A stretch of 64,000 nt of DNA from Fodinicola acaciae (GTDB lineage Bacteria > Actinomycetota > Actinomycetes > Mycobacteriales > HKI-0501): contig NZ_WOTN01000001.1 of NCBI RefSeq assembly GCF_010993745.1, positions 313,235-377,234 on the forward strand, written 5' to 3'. The notes under the pieces were generated by a model that saw only the letters and a program-made list of their open reading frames with translations, did not search any database and was not told where the DNA came from. This document shows, one piece after another, positions 1 to 8,805 of this stretch (position 1 is its first letter; every line of letters begins with the position of its first letter). A program made the translations under genes and the position numbers.

Positions 1-90
1 CCTAATGTGAGGAGTTGACACGGGCGTCGGAGTAGCCGCGCAACCGTGGATGTCCGCCGTTGGTCCGAAAACCGAAAGGCAGTTGAGGAC

Positions 91-324
91 ATGGCTCTTG
101 CCACCACCCCCATCGTCGACTCGATCGACCTCACGGTGGAATCCGTCGATGACCGCGTCGGTGTCGATCCCTATTTCGAGGAGGACATCGACCTGTTTCC
201 CGTCAGCTGTCACAACGACTCGGAACTAGGCAGAACCTGTGGCGGCACCTTCTCCAGCACTTGTCAGTCCTGCTTCGGCAAGTGCTTCACCTTCGCCACG
301 CCGGGAACGGAAAAGAGCGAGTAG
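91..324 (+). CDS. Putative RiPP precursor peptide A
   Basis: This encodes a 77-residue peptide with an acidic, leader-like N-terminal half (motifs SIDLTVES and FEEDIDLFP). The C-terminal half is rich in Cys, Ser, Thr and Gly (RTCGGTFSSTCQSCFGKC), with five Cys in the last 40 residues. The ATG at 91 is preceded closely by GAGG (85-88). An in-frame ATG-less extension to 46 exists but has no ribosome site. It sits convergent to the cluster operon that ends at 377, with a hairpin between them. The composition fits a substrate for Ser/Thr dehydration and Cys cyclodehydration by the adjacent split LanB and YcaO. It could instead belong to a cluster lying left of the window. Precursor identity is inferred from composition and location, not from homology. 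Confidence 0.6.
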   Translation: MALATTPIVDSIDLTVESVDDRVGVDPYFEEDIDLFPVSCHNDSELGRTCGGTFSSTCQSCFGKCFTFATPGTEKSE

Positions 325-345
325 CAGCGTTGTCACCATTCGCGG

Positions 346-376
346 GTGTCCGGTCGGCGCACATCCGGCCGGACAC
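346..376. terminator. Bidirectional hairpin terminator between convergent genes
   Basis: An inverted repeat with arms 346-357 and 365-376 (11 of 12 pairs, 7-nt loop) fills the gap between the stop of precursor A and the stop of the minus-strand SpaB_C gene. There is no clear T-run, as is common in high-GC actinomycetes. Confidence 0.55.
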
Positions 377-1153
377 TCACGAGCCCAGCGCCAGCAGCAG
401 TCTCGCTATCGCCGCTTCCTCCGCGGGAAACACCCCCAATCTGTTGTTGGTCAGATGAATGTGGTGAAACCGCAGGTCGTCATCGCTGATGGGAGCGAGC
501 GTACGGGCGGCCGATCCGAGGAACTGGCGGAAAGCCAGGGCGAACGCCGACAGTGTTCGCCCGAGGTCCGCTTCGGCGAGGACTCCGCGGCGCCGATCGT
601 CCAGTCTCATGGCGCGCCCTCGCAGGTCCGGCTCGACGGCCGCCTCGGTCTTTGCTGAATTTGCGCAGACTCCGAGAAACCTGCGTCGGGCGGGCTCGGG
701 AAGGTCGTCGGCCAACAGGCTCGTTACGGCCGCGGCCTGAGCTATTCGGTCGCCGCGCCGGTCAGGGGTGGCGCACAGCAAAGCGGTTTCGCTGCTCAGC
801 TGGAAAAGGCGCTCCGCGCCGTCCAGCGCCGGCCCGGCACCGAATTTGCCGGTCTCCGGAGCGTAGAGCCGCCGCACCCAGCCGAGTCGCGCCGCCGGGC
901 CGCCGTTGAGCGCTCCCTCCATCAACGCGTCGACCTCGGTTAGTACGCCGACCGGTACGCGGAGGCGCAACCGAAGATGCAGCCCAGCGGGATCGAAATA
1001 GCGCAGGAAGAACCAGCGGAAATCGGGAATCTCGGCGCTGATCTGCCCAATGCTGGGCCGTACGACCTCGTGGAGCAGGGCGGCGATGTCCGGTGGGGAC
1101 GCCACCGGAATGCGATAGGCGAGCCAGTCGGCGACCGCGGGACCGTCAACCAT
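377..1153 (-). CDS. Thiopeptide-type bacteriocin biosynthesis protein (SpaB C-terminal/elimination domain)
   Basis: This 258-residue stand-alone protein resembles the C-terminal domain of LanB dehydratases. The family either eliminates glutamate from glutamylated Ser/Thr to give dehydroalanine/dehydrobutyrine, or, as TclM-type enzymes, performs the thiopeptide [4+2] cycloaddition. Visible signatures are the RWFFLRYFDPAG stretch near residue 45 and the C-terminal FHHIHLTNNRLG followed by an acidic/LLL tail. The ATG at 1153 overlaps the stop of the upstream dehydratase by 8 bp, indicating translational coupling. Only one such domain is in the window, so it is more likely the elimination partner than a pyridine synthase, but I cannot separate the two roles from sequence alone. 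Confidence 0.8.
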   Translation of the reverse strand: MVDGPAVADWLAYRIPVASPPDIAALLHEVVRPSIGQISAEIPDFRWFFLRYFDPAGLHLRLRLRVPVGVLTEVDALMEGALNGGPAARLGWVRRLYAPETGKFGAGPALDGAERLFQLSSETALLCATPDRRGDRIAQAAAVTSLLADDLPEPARRRFLGVCANSAKTEAAVEPDLRGRAMRLDDRRRGVLAEADLGRTLSAFALAFRQFLGSAARTLAPISDDDLRFHHIHLTNNRLGVFPAEEAAIARLLLALGS

Positions 1154-3626
1154 GGCTTGCCAGTGCGACAAACTCGGTTGCCACTGGTTCGCCGGCACCG
1201 TTACGCGCCCAGTGCTGACCGGTGGCGGGCAGCGCCTCGGTGACGGCGAGGTGGGTGGCTTCCGCCAGTAGGTTCCGGAAGCCGGTGACGATCGTGTGCG
1301 GGTGATGGAAACCGACCCAGCGTGGTTTTCCGACCGGGCGGCTGCCGCGAGTGCGCTTGACGAACACCTGGTCCGGCAGGCCGGCGGCGCGTCGCCACCG
1401 ATCGATCGAGGTGAGGAACGGAACGAGTGGTGCGCCCGGCGTGTACGCGGGAACATCGGCGGCGGAGAAGACCCAACGAGCCCGGGCCCATACGATGCGC
1501 TGGCAGGTCACCCGGGGCGAATGGCCGGCCGGGCCGAGCTGTTCGACGAGACCACCGGCGGGTGGTCGCCACGGATTCGCCAGAATGCTGAGCAACCGGA
1601 TTGGCCCGGTCAGCAGACCGCTGGGAACCGTGCCGGTGTAGCAAAGCGAGACCGGTGATCCGTCCGAATCGTAGATGCGCAGCATCCCGGACCGTGGATC
1701 GTGGTTCAACGTAAGGCGGGACAACTCGATTCCGTTGTCGCCGAAGGCAGGGAGATCGGTGGGCCAGCGCAGGAGGGGCAGCGCTGTCCGCGCCGGCCGC
1801 TGCAACTCGACGAAGTCGGGGTAGGCGCAAAACTGGTAGACCCGGCTGCCGGGGTGCAGCGCCGCTGTCCACTCCCGGATCGCCGCGGACAAACCGGTAC
1901 GCAACGCCGGCACATGGGCCCACCGCGTGAGGAAACCGAGCTCGCCGGGATGGACGGCGTTGACGACCAGCCGATAATTAGCCGCCGCGAGATCGTCCTC
2001 TCCGGCCGCCGCGAGTTGGAAAAACACCGCTACCGCCGCCGGGGGCAGCCGCGCACGCTCGGAGTCGGCGACGCAGCGGTCGGGATCGCCGGAGAACGAG
2101 GTGCCCGGATCGAACGAATAAAGGAATTCCAGAATGTCCGAGCAGGACCCGCCGGTGCCGTAGTGCGCCACGAAAAACCGCGCCAACTCGTCATAGACGA
2201 CGCTCCAGCGCAACTGTGGAACTGTCCGCGCGGCCACATCGAGCAGATCGGCCCGCACCGGCTCGGGAAGCCGCCGAAGCGCTGGTCGGCTCGTCGCCAC
2301 CGCTTCGTGGAACAGCGGCGCGGAGTCGAGCCAACGGGGGGCCGGCTGGCCGAGCACGGCGAACGCCTCCCGCGCGACGTGCCGTGCGGACCCGATCGCG
2401 GCGATCCGGCTGGCCGCGTCGCCATACGCGACGCTGTTTTCGCTCGCAGCAAGCGTTTCCAGCGCGTCCGCGAGCCCGGTCGGCGGCGTCGCCGAAGGTG
2501 TGTCGATGGTCGTGCGGACCCGTTCGGCGAACGCGCCCAGGGGCCGCGGGGCGTCGAGCGCCCACGGCGTACGCGGCTGCAGCAGGCCCACCTCCACCAG
2601 CCGCCGGGCCGTCGACTCGGTCACGCCGGGACCGGAGGTGGCGACCAGTTCCGGTAATGGCGTGGGATGTTCAGGCAGGCAAGCGATTGTCCCACGGTAG
2701 GAGTCACAGTCGGTCAACTCGTCATAGCGGAAGCCGGCACCGTCGGCGAGCGGCACGTACACCGGCAAGACGGCGACCCAACGCCCGTTCACGCACCGCA
2801 GCCCGCGATTTCTGACCACCTCAAGGAGTCTCGCGGTGTCCGGGTGGCGGGTGCAGGCGATCAGTAGTGCCACGGCCAGCGTCCGCGTGGAGGTGACGAC
2901 GGATCGTTCGCCTGTCTGCCGCGGCAGGAACGTCGGGCCCACCGCGGTGAGCCCGACGGTGACGAAGGTGGAGAAGGGGACGGTCCTGGTCGCGATGCGG
3001 GTGAAGTACGACGTCGCCGTACGCGCGAATCGCGATGCCACGCGACCGTCGCCGACCTCGGGGCCGCCCAGCAGAGCACGGCCGAAGTCGGGGCTCGCCA
3101 GGGCCAACCCGCGCAGGTTTTCGGGATCGCGAAGCCGGGTCGTCATCGCCTGCGCGGCGGCCCGCAGCTCCGCCATGATGGCCGTTTCCGCCGCGTCGAG
3201 ATGGCGGCTTTTGCTCTCCGTGGCATCGATCCATGACCGCAGCCCGGTTTCGGTTCGCGGGTCGAGCTTGGCCCGTACGCTCTCGGCGGCCGCTCGGTGG
3301 CGGTCGGTCCAGGCCCCACGATGCACGGCACGCCGGATCGCCAGCAGGGCACGACGGAGGTCGCGATCGTCGCCGGCGTGCCGTACGCAGGTGTGCAGCC
3401 GTGCCGACAACTCGGCCGCTCGTGCGGCGGCCACGTCGGCGTTCTGGTTCGCCCGCCGGATCAGGTCCAGCGTGCGAGGTGCCGAGAGCTCGTCCAGGGC
3501 GGACACCGGAATCCCGCACACCCGGTGCAACGCGACCGGCGCCAGGCGCAGATCGGCTGCGGCCAGCGGCGATTCCGTGCGCGACGGATGCGGGGTCTGC
3601 TCGCCTGCCACGGTCAGCCGGACCAC
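1146..3626 (-). CDS. Lantibiotic dehydratase N-terminal (glutamylation) domain protein
   Basis: This protein of about 826 residues matches the Lant_dehydr_N type, which uses glutamyl-tRNA to glutamylate Ser/Thr of a precursor peptide. Typical features are RTVPFSTFVTVGLTAV about 200 residues in, SFDPGTSFSGDPDRC in the middle and the LTLNHDPRSGMLRIYD region near the end. The elimination domain is encoded separately downstream (377-1153), the split arrangement seen in thiopeptide and goadsporin clusters. The start is uncertain: GTG at 3626 overlaps the radical SAM stop, and GTG at 3611 lies just after it. Neither has a strong ribosome site, and longer readings to 4286 run into the upstream gene and are not coding. 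It belongs to the minus-strand cluster operon. Confidence 0.85.
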   Translation of the reverse strand: MVRLTVAGEQTPHPSRTESPLAAADLRLAPVALHRVCGIPVSALDELSAPRTLDLIRRANQNADVAAARAAELSARLHTCVRHAGDDRDLRRALLAIRRAVHRGAWTDRHRAAAESVRAKLDPRTETGLRSWIDATESKSRHLDAAETAIMAELRAAAQAMTTRLRDPENLRGLALASPDFGRALLGGPEVGDGRVASRFARTATSYFTRIATRTVPFSTFVTVGLTAVGPTFLPRQTGERSVVTSTRTLAVALLIACTRHPDTARLLEVVRNRGLRCVNGRWVAVLPVYVPLADGAGFRYDELTDCDSYRGTIACLPEHPTPLPELVATSGPGVTESTARRLVEVGLLQPRTPWALDAPRPLGAFAERVRTTIDTPSATPPTGLADALETLAASENSVAYGDAASRIAAIGSARHVAREAFAVLGQPAPRWLDSAPLFHEAVATSRPALRRLPEPVRADLLDVAARTVPQLRWSVVYDELARFFVAHYGTGGSCSDILEFLYSFDPGTSFSGDPDRCVADSERARLPPAAVAVFFQLAAAGEDDLAAANYRLVVNAVHPGELGFLTRWAHVPALRTGLSAAIREWTAALHPGSRVYQFCAYPDFVELQRPARTALPLLRWPTDLPAFGDNGIELSRLTLNHDPRSGMLRIYDSDGSPVSLCYTGTVPSGLLTGPIRLLSILANPWRPPAGGLVEQLGPAGHSPRVTCQRIVWARARWVFSAADVPAYTPGAPLVPFLTSIDRWRRAAGLPDQVFVKRTRGSRPVGKPRWVGFHHPHTIVTGFRNLLAEATHLAVTEALPATGQHWARNGAGEPVATEFVALASHG

Positions 3627-4798
3627 CCGGCGGCCGGGGTGAGCCGGCCGGTCAGATCGATGAGCATCGGGGCGATCCGTTCCCGTGGCAGCCTGATGCC
3701 GACCTCGTCCCTGATCAGGCCACCGAACCTGGTGAGGTACTGGATCAGTCCGTACTGGATGCTGTGGTCGAGAACCCAGTCGAGCGAGTAACCCAGTCGC
3801 TCCTGCCACCGCGCCGCGCTCACCCCGGAGAAGGTGCCGAGTCCTTCGAACAGGAAGGTGCTGCTGAGGCTTTCCGCGGATGCCGGCGACGCGACCCGCG
3901 GTTGGTTCGGATCGGCGACATAGCTCGCCAGTTGCTCGTGCATGAGCGCGAATTTCCTGTCGACGATCGAGCTCGCTCCCGGCCCGAAGCCGATCCAGTC
4001 CATGGTCAGGCGGTAGTACGCCAGGTCGACCTCGCACGGAGTCCTGCCGAAGTAGCTCATCGAATATTCCGGGAAACCCCGGTCCTGGAGAATGGTCCGC
4101 CCCAACTGGTAGGCGCGTTTGCGTTCCTTGCGATCGATCGTCCCCCATCCCTTTTCCAACTGGCGGTAGGTGACGGTGCCGGACGCCGGCGCGTACGGAT
4201 AGAGGGACACGTGAGTGATCGGCAGTTCGGTGGCCGTCACGACGGACCGCTCGATCTCGTCGAGCGACTCGTCCGGCATTCCGCACATCAGATCGACGTT
4301 GATCTCCTGGAAACCGGCCGCGCTGGCCAGCCGCGGGGCCGTACGAGCGTCATCGGGGGTGTGGGATCGTGCGACCCGGCGCAACCGGTCGGGGTCGAAA
4401 CTCTGCACGCCGATGCTGACACGGGTGAAACCGGCAGCCTTGTACGCGGCGAGTTTTTCCTCGGTCAGGGTGTCCGGACTGGACTCGGTGGTGACTTCGG
4501 TCAGCGCCGACAGGTCGAACGACTCCCGCAACGTGTCCATGATCCGGGTGAACTCGCGCACCGTCAGCGCGCTCGGTGTGCCGCCGCCCCAGTACATCAG
4601 CTTCGGCCGGTAGCCGGCCTGGTTCAACTTCGGCGCGGCCGTACGGATCTGGTCGCACACGGCGTCGACGTAGGCGCGGCGCGGCCCGTCCGACTCGTCC
4701 AGACGCAGGTCACGGACGGGCACGGATTTGACCCAGGCACAGAAATGACATTTGGACGGGCAGAACGGGACGTGGACGTAGAGCAGGAGATCTTTCAC
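3614..4798 (-). CDS. HemN-like radical SAM protein
   Basis: This 394-residue protein has the HemN/HemW layout, with a CxxxCxxC cluster motif near the N terminus (CPSKCHFC) followed by YWGGGTPS and SIGVQSFD. HemN homologues inside thiopeptide clusters are class C radical SAM methylases (for example NosN). Context therefore favours C-methylation or side-ring formation on the peptide or an attached acyl group, rather than haem biosynthesis. The GTG start at 4798 overlaps the previous stop (GTGA). Methylase activity is inferred from context. HemW-type haem chaperone activity cannot be excluded by sequence. Confidence 0.8.
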   Translation of the reverse strand: MKDLLLYVHVPFCPSKCHFCAWVKSVPVRDLRLDESDGPRRAYVDAVCDQIRTAAPKLNQAGYRPKLMYWGGGTPSALTVREFTRIMDTLRESFDLSALTEVTTESSPDTLTEEKLAAYKAAGFTRVSIGVQSFDPDRLRRVARSHTPDDARTAPRLASAAGFQEINVDLMCGMPDESLDEIERSVVTATELPITHVSLYPYAPASGTVTYRQLEKGWGTIDRKERKRAYQLGRTILQDRGFPEYSMSYFGRTPCEVDLAYYRLTMDWIGFGPGASSIVDRKFALMHEQLASYVADPNQPRVASPASAESLSSTFLFEGLGTFSGVSAARWQERLGYSLDWVLDHSIQYGLIQYLTRFGGLIRDEVGIRLPRERIAPMLIDLTGRLTPAAGWSG

Positions 4799-5898
4799 GT
4801 TGAAGCCGCCCGTTCTCTGTCGTGGTTGGCGGAAAGGCCGAGATCCGACCAGACCTCCTGACCGATTCGATGAAACATCCAGTTGTTGCGCGGTCCGGCG
4901 CTGAACAGTCGTATCGACAGCACGACGTCGGCGTCGGGGTCGGCGAAGGCGCCGACCACGGCCTGCCGGCCGACGAATCCGTGGTGACCGAAACTGCGCT
5001 CGGCCCAGCCGCCGCCGACCCAGGATCTGCCGACGTCGAGGAAAAAGCCCAGCCCGTACGGATGATCGCCGTGACCGCCGGGAATTTCGACGTCGGCCTG
5101 CCGCCGGACGAACTCGCGCGCGACCGGTGTGCTGATCAGGTCGCCGGCCCCGCGTACGCATCGGTTCAACTCGACAAAGAGAGCGCCGAGCGAACGTGCG
5201 CTGCCGAATCCGCCGTGTGCGGGATTGACGTCGCGGAAGAGTTGGTGATGGTCGGGTCCAGGCAGGGCGATGACCGCGTTGCCGCGAAACTGGTAGCAGT
5301 CGGCGAAATGGTTCCGCTCGTCCTGAGTGAAGGCGAGATCGGAAAGTCCCAGTGGTTTGCCGACCTGCTCGCGTACGACGTCGTCGAGCGGTTGGTCGTA
5401 GAGTCTTTCGACGACTGCCGCCAGCACGTACCAGGCGCTGGTGTTGTTGTAATGCGGCTTGCGATACCAGAAACGGTCCGGAAACTCGAGTTCGGAGGCG
5501 GCCGCGAGCACCCATCCGGCCTGGTGACCGTACGGGTCGGCGTGCATGAGGTCAGGAAGGCCGCTGGTGTGACTCATGAGCCCGCGCAGGGTCACGCTCT
5601 GCCGACGCCCGCGGTCGAATGCCGGCAGATACTTACCCACGGCGTCGTCCACCGCGCACAGTCCCAGGTCGACCGCGCGGGCGACACAGCAGGCGGTGAG
5701 TGGTTTCGCCGCGCAGTACAGCCGGCCCACATCCGCCGTGCTCGCCCGACCGCCGGGTGCGCTTTGGCCGGTCGCGAAGTCGGCGATCGGTGTTCCGGCC
5801 TGGTAGACGGCCACCTGGGCGCCCAGACTCGAGCCGGCCTCGGCCCAGCTTTCCAACAAGGTCCGCGTACCGGCGAGCGCCGCCGGCTGCCCCGTCAT
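4795..5898 (-). CDS. Penicillin-binding/beta-lactamase-fold hydrolase with Cys nucleophile
   Basis: This 367-residue protein has the serine beta-lactamase (EstB/PBP4*-like) fold pattern. The usual SxxK motif reads CAAK (in LYCAAKPL, near residue 60), so the catalytic Ser is replaced by Cys while the Lys is kept. The second motif (YNN, about residue 155) and a final H-x-G motif (GHHG, near residue 320) are present. There is no signal peptide, so it should be cytoplasmic. Members of this fold in natural-product clusters act as transacylases or thioesterases. A Cys nucleophile next to acyl-AMP ligases suggests acyl transfer onto the peptide, but this is inference. ATGA overlap links it to the upstream ligase. 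Confidence 0.8.
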   Translation of the reverse strand: MTGQPAALAGTRTLLESWAEAGSSLGAQVAVYQAGTPIADFATGQSAPGGRASTADVGRLYCAAKPLTACCVARAVDLGLCAVDDAVGKYLPAFDRGRRQSVTLRGLMSHTSGLPDLMHADPYGHQAGWVLAAASELEFPDRFWYRKPHYNNTSAWYVLAAVVERLYDQPLDDVVREQVGKPLGLSDLAFTQDERNHFADCYQFRGNAVIALPGPDHHQLFRDVNPAHGGFGSARSLGALFVELNRCVRGAGDLISTPVAREFVRRQADVEIPGGHGDHPYGLGFFLDVGRSWVGGGWAERSFGHHGFVGRQAVVGAFADPDADVVLSIRLFSAGPRNNWMFHRIGQEVWSDLGLSANHDRERAAST

Positions 5899-7361
5899 GG
5901 CGACACCTCCGCGGCGTGTCCTTCGCCGGCGGCGCACAGGTCGGCGACTCGCGGCCGGTCGAGCTTGCCGTTGTCGTTGTACGGCAGGTTGCTGACGAAC
6001 CGAAACTGCCGTGGCACCTTGTGCCGGGCCAGCGCTTGCCGGGCGTACCGGCGCAACAGCAACGGATCGACGGGACCGGTGACCGGCACGATCAGGGCGA
6101 CCAGTTTCTCGCCGAGCCGGTCGTCGGGAACGCCGAGGACGGCGGCGTCGGCGACCGCGGGGTGCGCGGTCAGCACCGACTCCACTTCGGCGGGGTAAAC
6201 GGTCAGGTCGCCCACCTGGATGTGGGCGATCTGCCGTGGCCGCAGGAACAGATACCGTTCGTCGTCGAGATGGCCGCGATCGCCGAGACCGACGAAACCG
6301 TCCGGCGTCCCGGTGACCTGATGCCGGGCGTCGAGATAGACGGCCCGGCCGGCGGTGGCCGACCGGAGGTGGACCAGACCGTCGACATGCGGCCGGAGCC
6401 GGCGGCCGGCGTCGTCGTAGATGCGGATCTGGGTGAAGAATCCCGTGCCGACCGTTCCCGGTCGCCGCAACCATTCCCGTCCGTCGACCAGTGTGAAGCC
6501 GACGCCCTCGGTCGCTCCGTACATTTCGAACACGTAACCCGGTTCGAGCTGACGCAGCCAGAATCGCTTGAGGTCGTCAGGGCAGGGAGCGCCGAGGTGG
6601 AGCAGCCCGCGGACGCTGCCGAGGTCGTAGGGCGACCGGCGCAGTGACGCGGCCAGCCGACGCAGATGGTACGGCGTCGCCTGCAACCAGCGGACCCGCC
6701 ATTCGTCGACCAACCGCAGGGTGTCACCGGGGTCGAAGTCGCGCTGCAGCAGCAGGAGGTTGCCGTCGGTGAGGCCTTCGACGAAGAAGGTGAGGGCCGC
6801 CGTGTGATGCAGCGGACCCAGCACCAGTTGGTGCTGTCGCGGCCGCCAGTTCGTCGCGGTGCTGGCTCTGGCCGGGCGAGGGCGGCGTGCCACGTCGCGC
6901 ATTCGGTTGTCCACCACGATTTTCGGCATCCCCGAACTCCCGCCGGTTGCGAGCAACACGCTCTGCGATGGAATCCGCGTGGCGGTCCTTGGCGGCGGGT
7001 GGTCGCTGAGCCACCGCCCATCTGTCCAGGCGAGGGTCTGAATGCCCCGCCGCCGTAAGGCCGACCGGAAGGCGTCCTGCTCGGCGGCCGGGGCGCGCCG
7101 GGAATGCAGTCCCAGCGGCAGGTCCGTACGCAACGCCGCGATCAGCTCGAGCACCAACTCCGCGTTGTTGTCGGTGGCCATCGTCGCCGCGACCGGTGCG
7201 TCACCGGCGACCTCCGACAGCGCGGCCGCGCGGTGGCCGGTCGCCGCCGCCAGCTCGCGCCACGTCCACACGGCGTCGTCGGCGGCTGAACGTATTACCA
7301 GCGCCGGGGTGTCTGGTGAGTTCAGCGCCCGTTCCCGGATCCGTGTGTCAATCGCGGACAT
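5895..7361 (-). CDS. Acyl-AMP ligase (ANL superfamily)
   Basis: This 488-residue adenylating enzyme has the phosphate-binding loop LATGGSSGMPK, the MYGATEG motif, a GLGDRGHL hinge region and a C-terminal NGKLDRP carrying the catalytic Lys. It therefore looks complete and should activate a carboxylic acid as acyl-AMP. No carrier-protein gene is nearby, so the acceptor could be CoA or the peptide itself. The ATG at 7361 overlaps the end of the SagB-type gene by 14 bp. It lies directly upstream of the Cys hydrolase, suggesting activation followed by transfer. The substrate is unknown. Confidence 0.85.
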   Translation of the reverse strand: MSAIDTRIRERALNSPDTPALVIRSAADDAVWTWRELAAATGHRAAALSEVAGDAPVAATMATDNNAELVLELIAALRTDLPLGLHSRRAPAAEQDAFRSALRRRGIQTLAWTDGRWLSDHPPPRTATRIPSQSVLLATGGSSGMPKIVVDNRMRDVARRPRPARASTATNWRPRQHQLVLGPLHHTAALTFFVEGLTDGNLLLLQRDFDPGDTLRLVDEWRVRWLQATPYHLRRLAASLRRSPYDLGSVRGLLHLGAPCPDDLKRFWLRQLEPGYVFEMYGATEGVGFTLVDGREWLRRPGTVGTGFFTQIRIYDDAGRRLRPHVDGLVHLRSATAGRAVYLDARHQVTGTPDGFVGLGDRGHLDDERYLFLRPRQIAHIQVGDLTVYPAEVESVLTAHPAVADAAVLGVPDDRLGEKLVALIVPVTGPVDPLLLRRYARQALARHKVPRQFRFVSNLPYNDNGKLDRPRVADLCAAGEGHAAEVSP

Positions 7362-8805
7362 CGCGCTCGCCGCCGTCGCTGGCACGGCTGCCGAGGGCGA
7401 ACTCGCCCACGGACGACTCGACCAGCGGATCGCATCCGGTCGCCTCGCTGAACGTGGCGGCGTCGCCGGTGCCCAGCGCGCACGGCGCAAGCCGCATCGC
7501 GGTCGCGGCCAGGTACATGGCGTGGTAAAGCACACCGACGTTCTTCAGCGCGGTGGCGTACGCGAGGCCCTCGTATTTCCAGCTGAGGCGTGCGAACCGG
7601 GATGCGAGAGTGATCAGTACCGGTGGCTCCTGCTGTCCGCCGGTGGCCGTCGAGGCGTCGCGGAGCATCCTGCCCAGCACCTCCGGCCGGTCGCAGACCA
7701 GTGTCAACAGGTGTTCGTCCGGCGCGTAGTGATACATGCCCGGCGGCAGGCCCGGACACGAGGGGAGGGTGAGGTAGAGCTCCAGGTCGTACGCGCCGCC
7801 GCCGCTGGGGTAAGGGCGGTCGCTGACCTCGTAGTACAGGCCGATCGACTCGTCGACGGGGTGAACCGTGCGGCACCGGGCGACCCGGTACAGGAACTCG
7901 CCCAGTTGGGCCAGCGTGATCGGATCCGGACCGTACTGGCGGATCGACCGCCGTGACTCCTGTACGTCGGTCAGTGAGCGGTCGGTCCTGCGGAGCCGGT
8001 CCAGGTCGGGTTTCGGCAGCGCGAATCCGGGTCCGTCCGGTCGCGCTCGCAGGGCCGGGGCCGGGTCCAGTTCACCGGCGAACCGGAAGGTGCCACCGAC
8101 ACGCTGGTCGGACAGGCCCTGCCGGCTGCGAGCGTGCAGCGCCACATCCGGCAGTTCCCGTTGACGGTGCCGCGACTCGCCGCTGTCACCGCTCTGATCG
8201 ACCGCGACAATCGCGCCGGTGCCGAGCAGGAAAGTGACGGCCGCCTCGATCAGCTCGGGGTCGTGGCCAGGCAGCGCCGCCTGGATGCCGGGCAGGTCGC
8301 GCGCGGTGGCCAAGGCGGTGAGCAGCCCGCCAAGGGCGGGATCCAGGAAGCAGACCCGGGTGTAGGCCGCGAGCGCCTCGACGACCAACACGTCCTCCCG
8401 GACCGACGCGACGCTGAGCCGGGACAGCCGCAGCTGGCCGGCCTTCGCCGGGTTCAGGTCGAACGCCGCCAGCCGGCTGGTCGCCACTGCGCGCAGGACC
8501 GGCTGCCCGTTGGCCACGCAGCTCAGCTCCAGCGCCGACCGGCTGGCCAACCGGGCAAGTTCCTGGTCGAGCCGGCGCAGGTCGGCTGCCGGATCCACCG
8601 ACCGGGCGTACTCACGGAGCCGGTCCCGATCGGCGGGTCCGGCGGCCAGACCGGCCAACGCGCAAAGCACACCCTTGTCGAGCCGCTTGAGCCGCATCCG
8701 CCGGTCCGTCAGCCGGATCTCCAGCACATCGGGGCCGATCTGCTGGAAAGCCGCCTGGTCAACGGCGGTCAGCCGAAATGCCGAGCGGACGCCCACGTTC
8801 ACCAC
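7348..8805 (-). CDS. SagB-type FMN-dependent azoline dehydrogenase
   Basis: This 485-residue protein has a divergent N-terminal region and a C-terminal nitroreductase-like domain (from about residue 270), with RPYPSGGGAYDLELY and WKYEGLAYATALKNVGVLY. SagB-family enzymes oxidise azolines to aromatic thiazoles/oxazoles with FMN. The Lys-Tyr pair in WKYE matches the position described as important in this family. It overlaps the preceding cyclodehydratase-partner gene by 7 bp. Together with the YcaO this predicts aromatic azoles in the product. Confidence 0.87.
   Translation of the reverse strand: MVNVGVRSAFRLTAVDQAAFQQIGPDVLEIRLTDRRMRLKRLDKGVLCALAGLAAGPADRDRLREYARSVDPAADLRRLDQELARLASRSALELSCVANGQPVLRAVATSRLAAFDLNPAKAGQLRLSRLSVASVREDVLVVEALAAYTRVCFLDPALGGLLTALATARDLPGIQAALPGHDPELIEAAVTFLLGTGAIVAVDQSGDSGESRHRQRELPDVALHARSRQGLSDQRVGGTFRFAGELDPAPALRARPDGPGFALPKPDLDRLRRTDRSLTDVQESRRSIRQYGPDPITLAQLGEFLYRVARCRTVHPVDESIGLYYEVSDRPYPSGGGAYDLELYLTLPSCPGLPPGMYHYAPDEHLLTLVCDRPEVLGRMLRDASTATGGQQEPPVLITLASRFARLSWKYEGLAYATALKNVGVLYHAMYLAATAMRLAPCALGTGDAATFSEATGCDPLVESSVGEFALGSRASDGGERDVRD

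Noticed and set aside
1..38. SARP-type heptamer pair before precursor A (TTGACAC at 15)
   Set aside because: Only one heptamer-like word is present, no 11-bp partner upstream within the window and the -10 is poor.
1146..4286. Full 1046-codon open frame as one dehydratase gene
   Set aside because: The part above 3626 overlaps the well-supported radical SAM gene in another frame and has no family resemblance.
3614..4798. Coproporphyrinogen oxidase for haem synthesis
   Set aside because: It is embedded in a RiPP operon with stop/start overlaps and no haem genes nearby; HemN homologues in such clusters are usually methylases.
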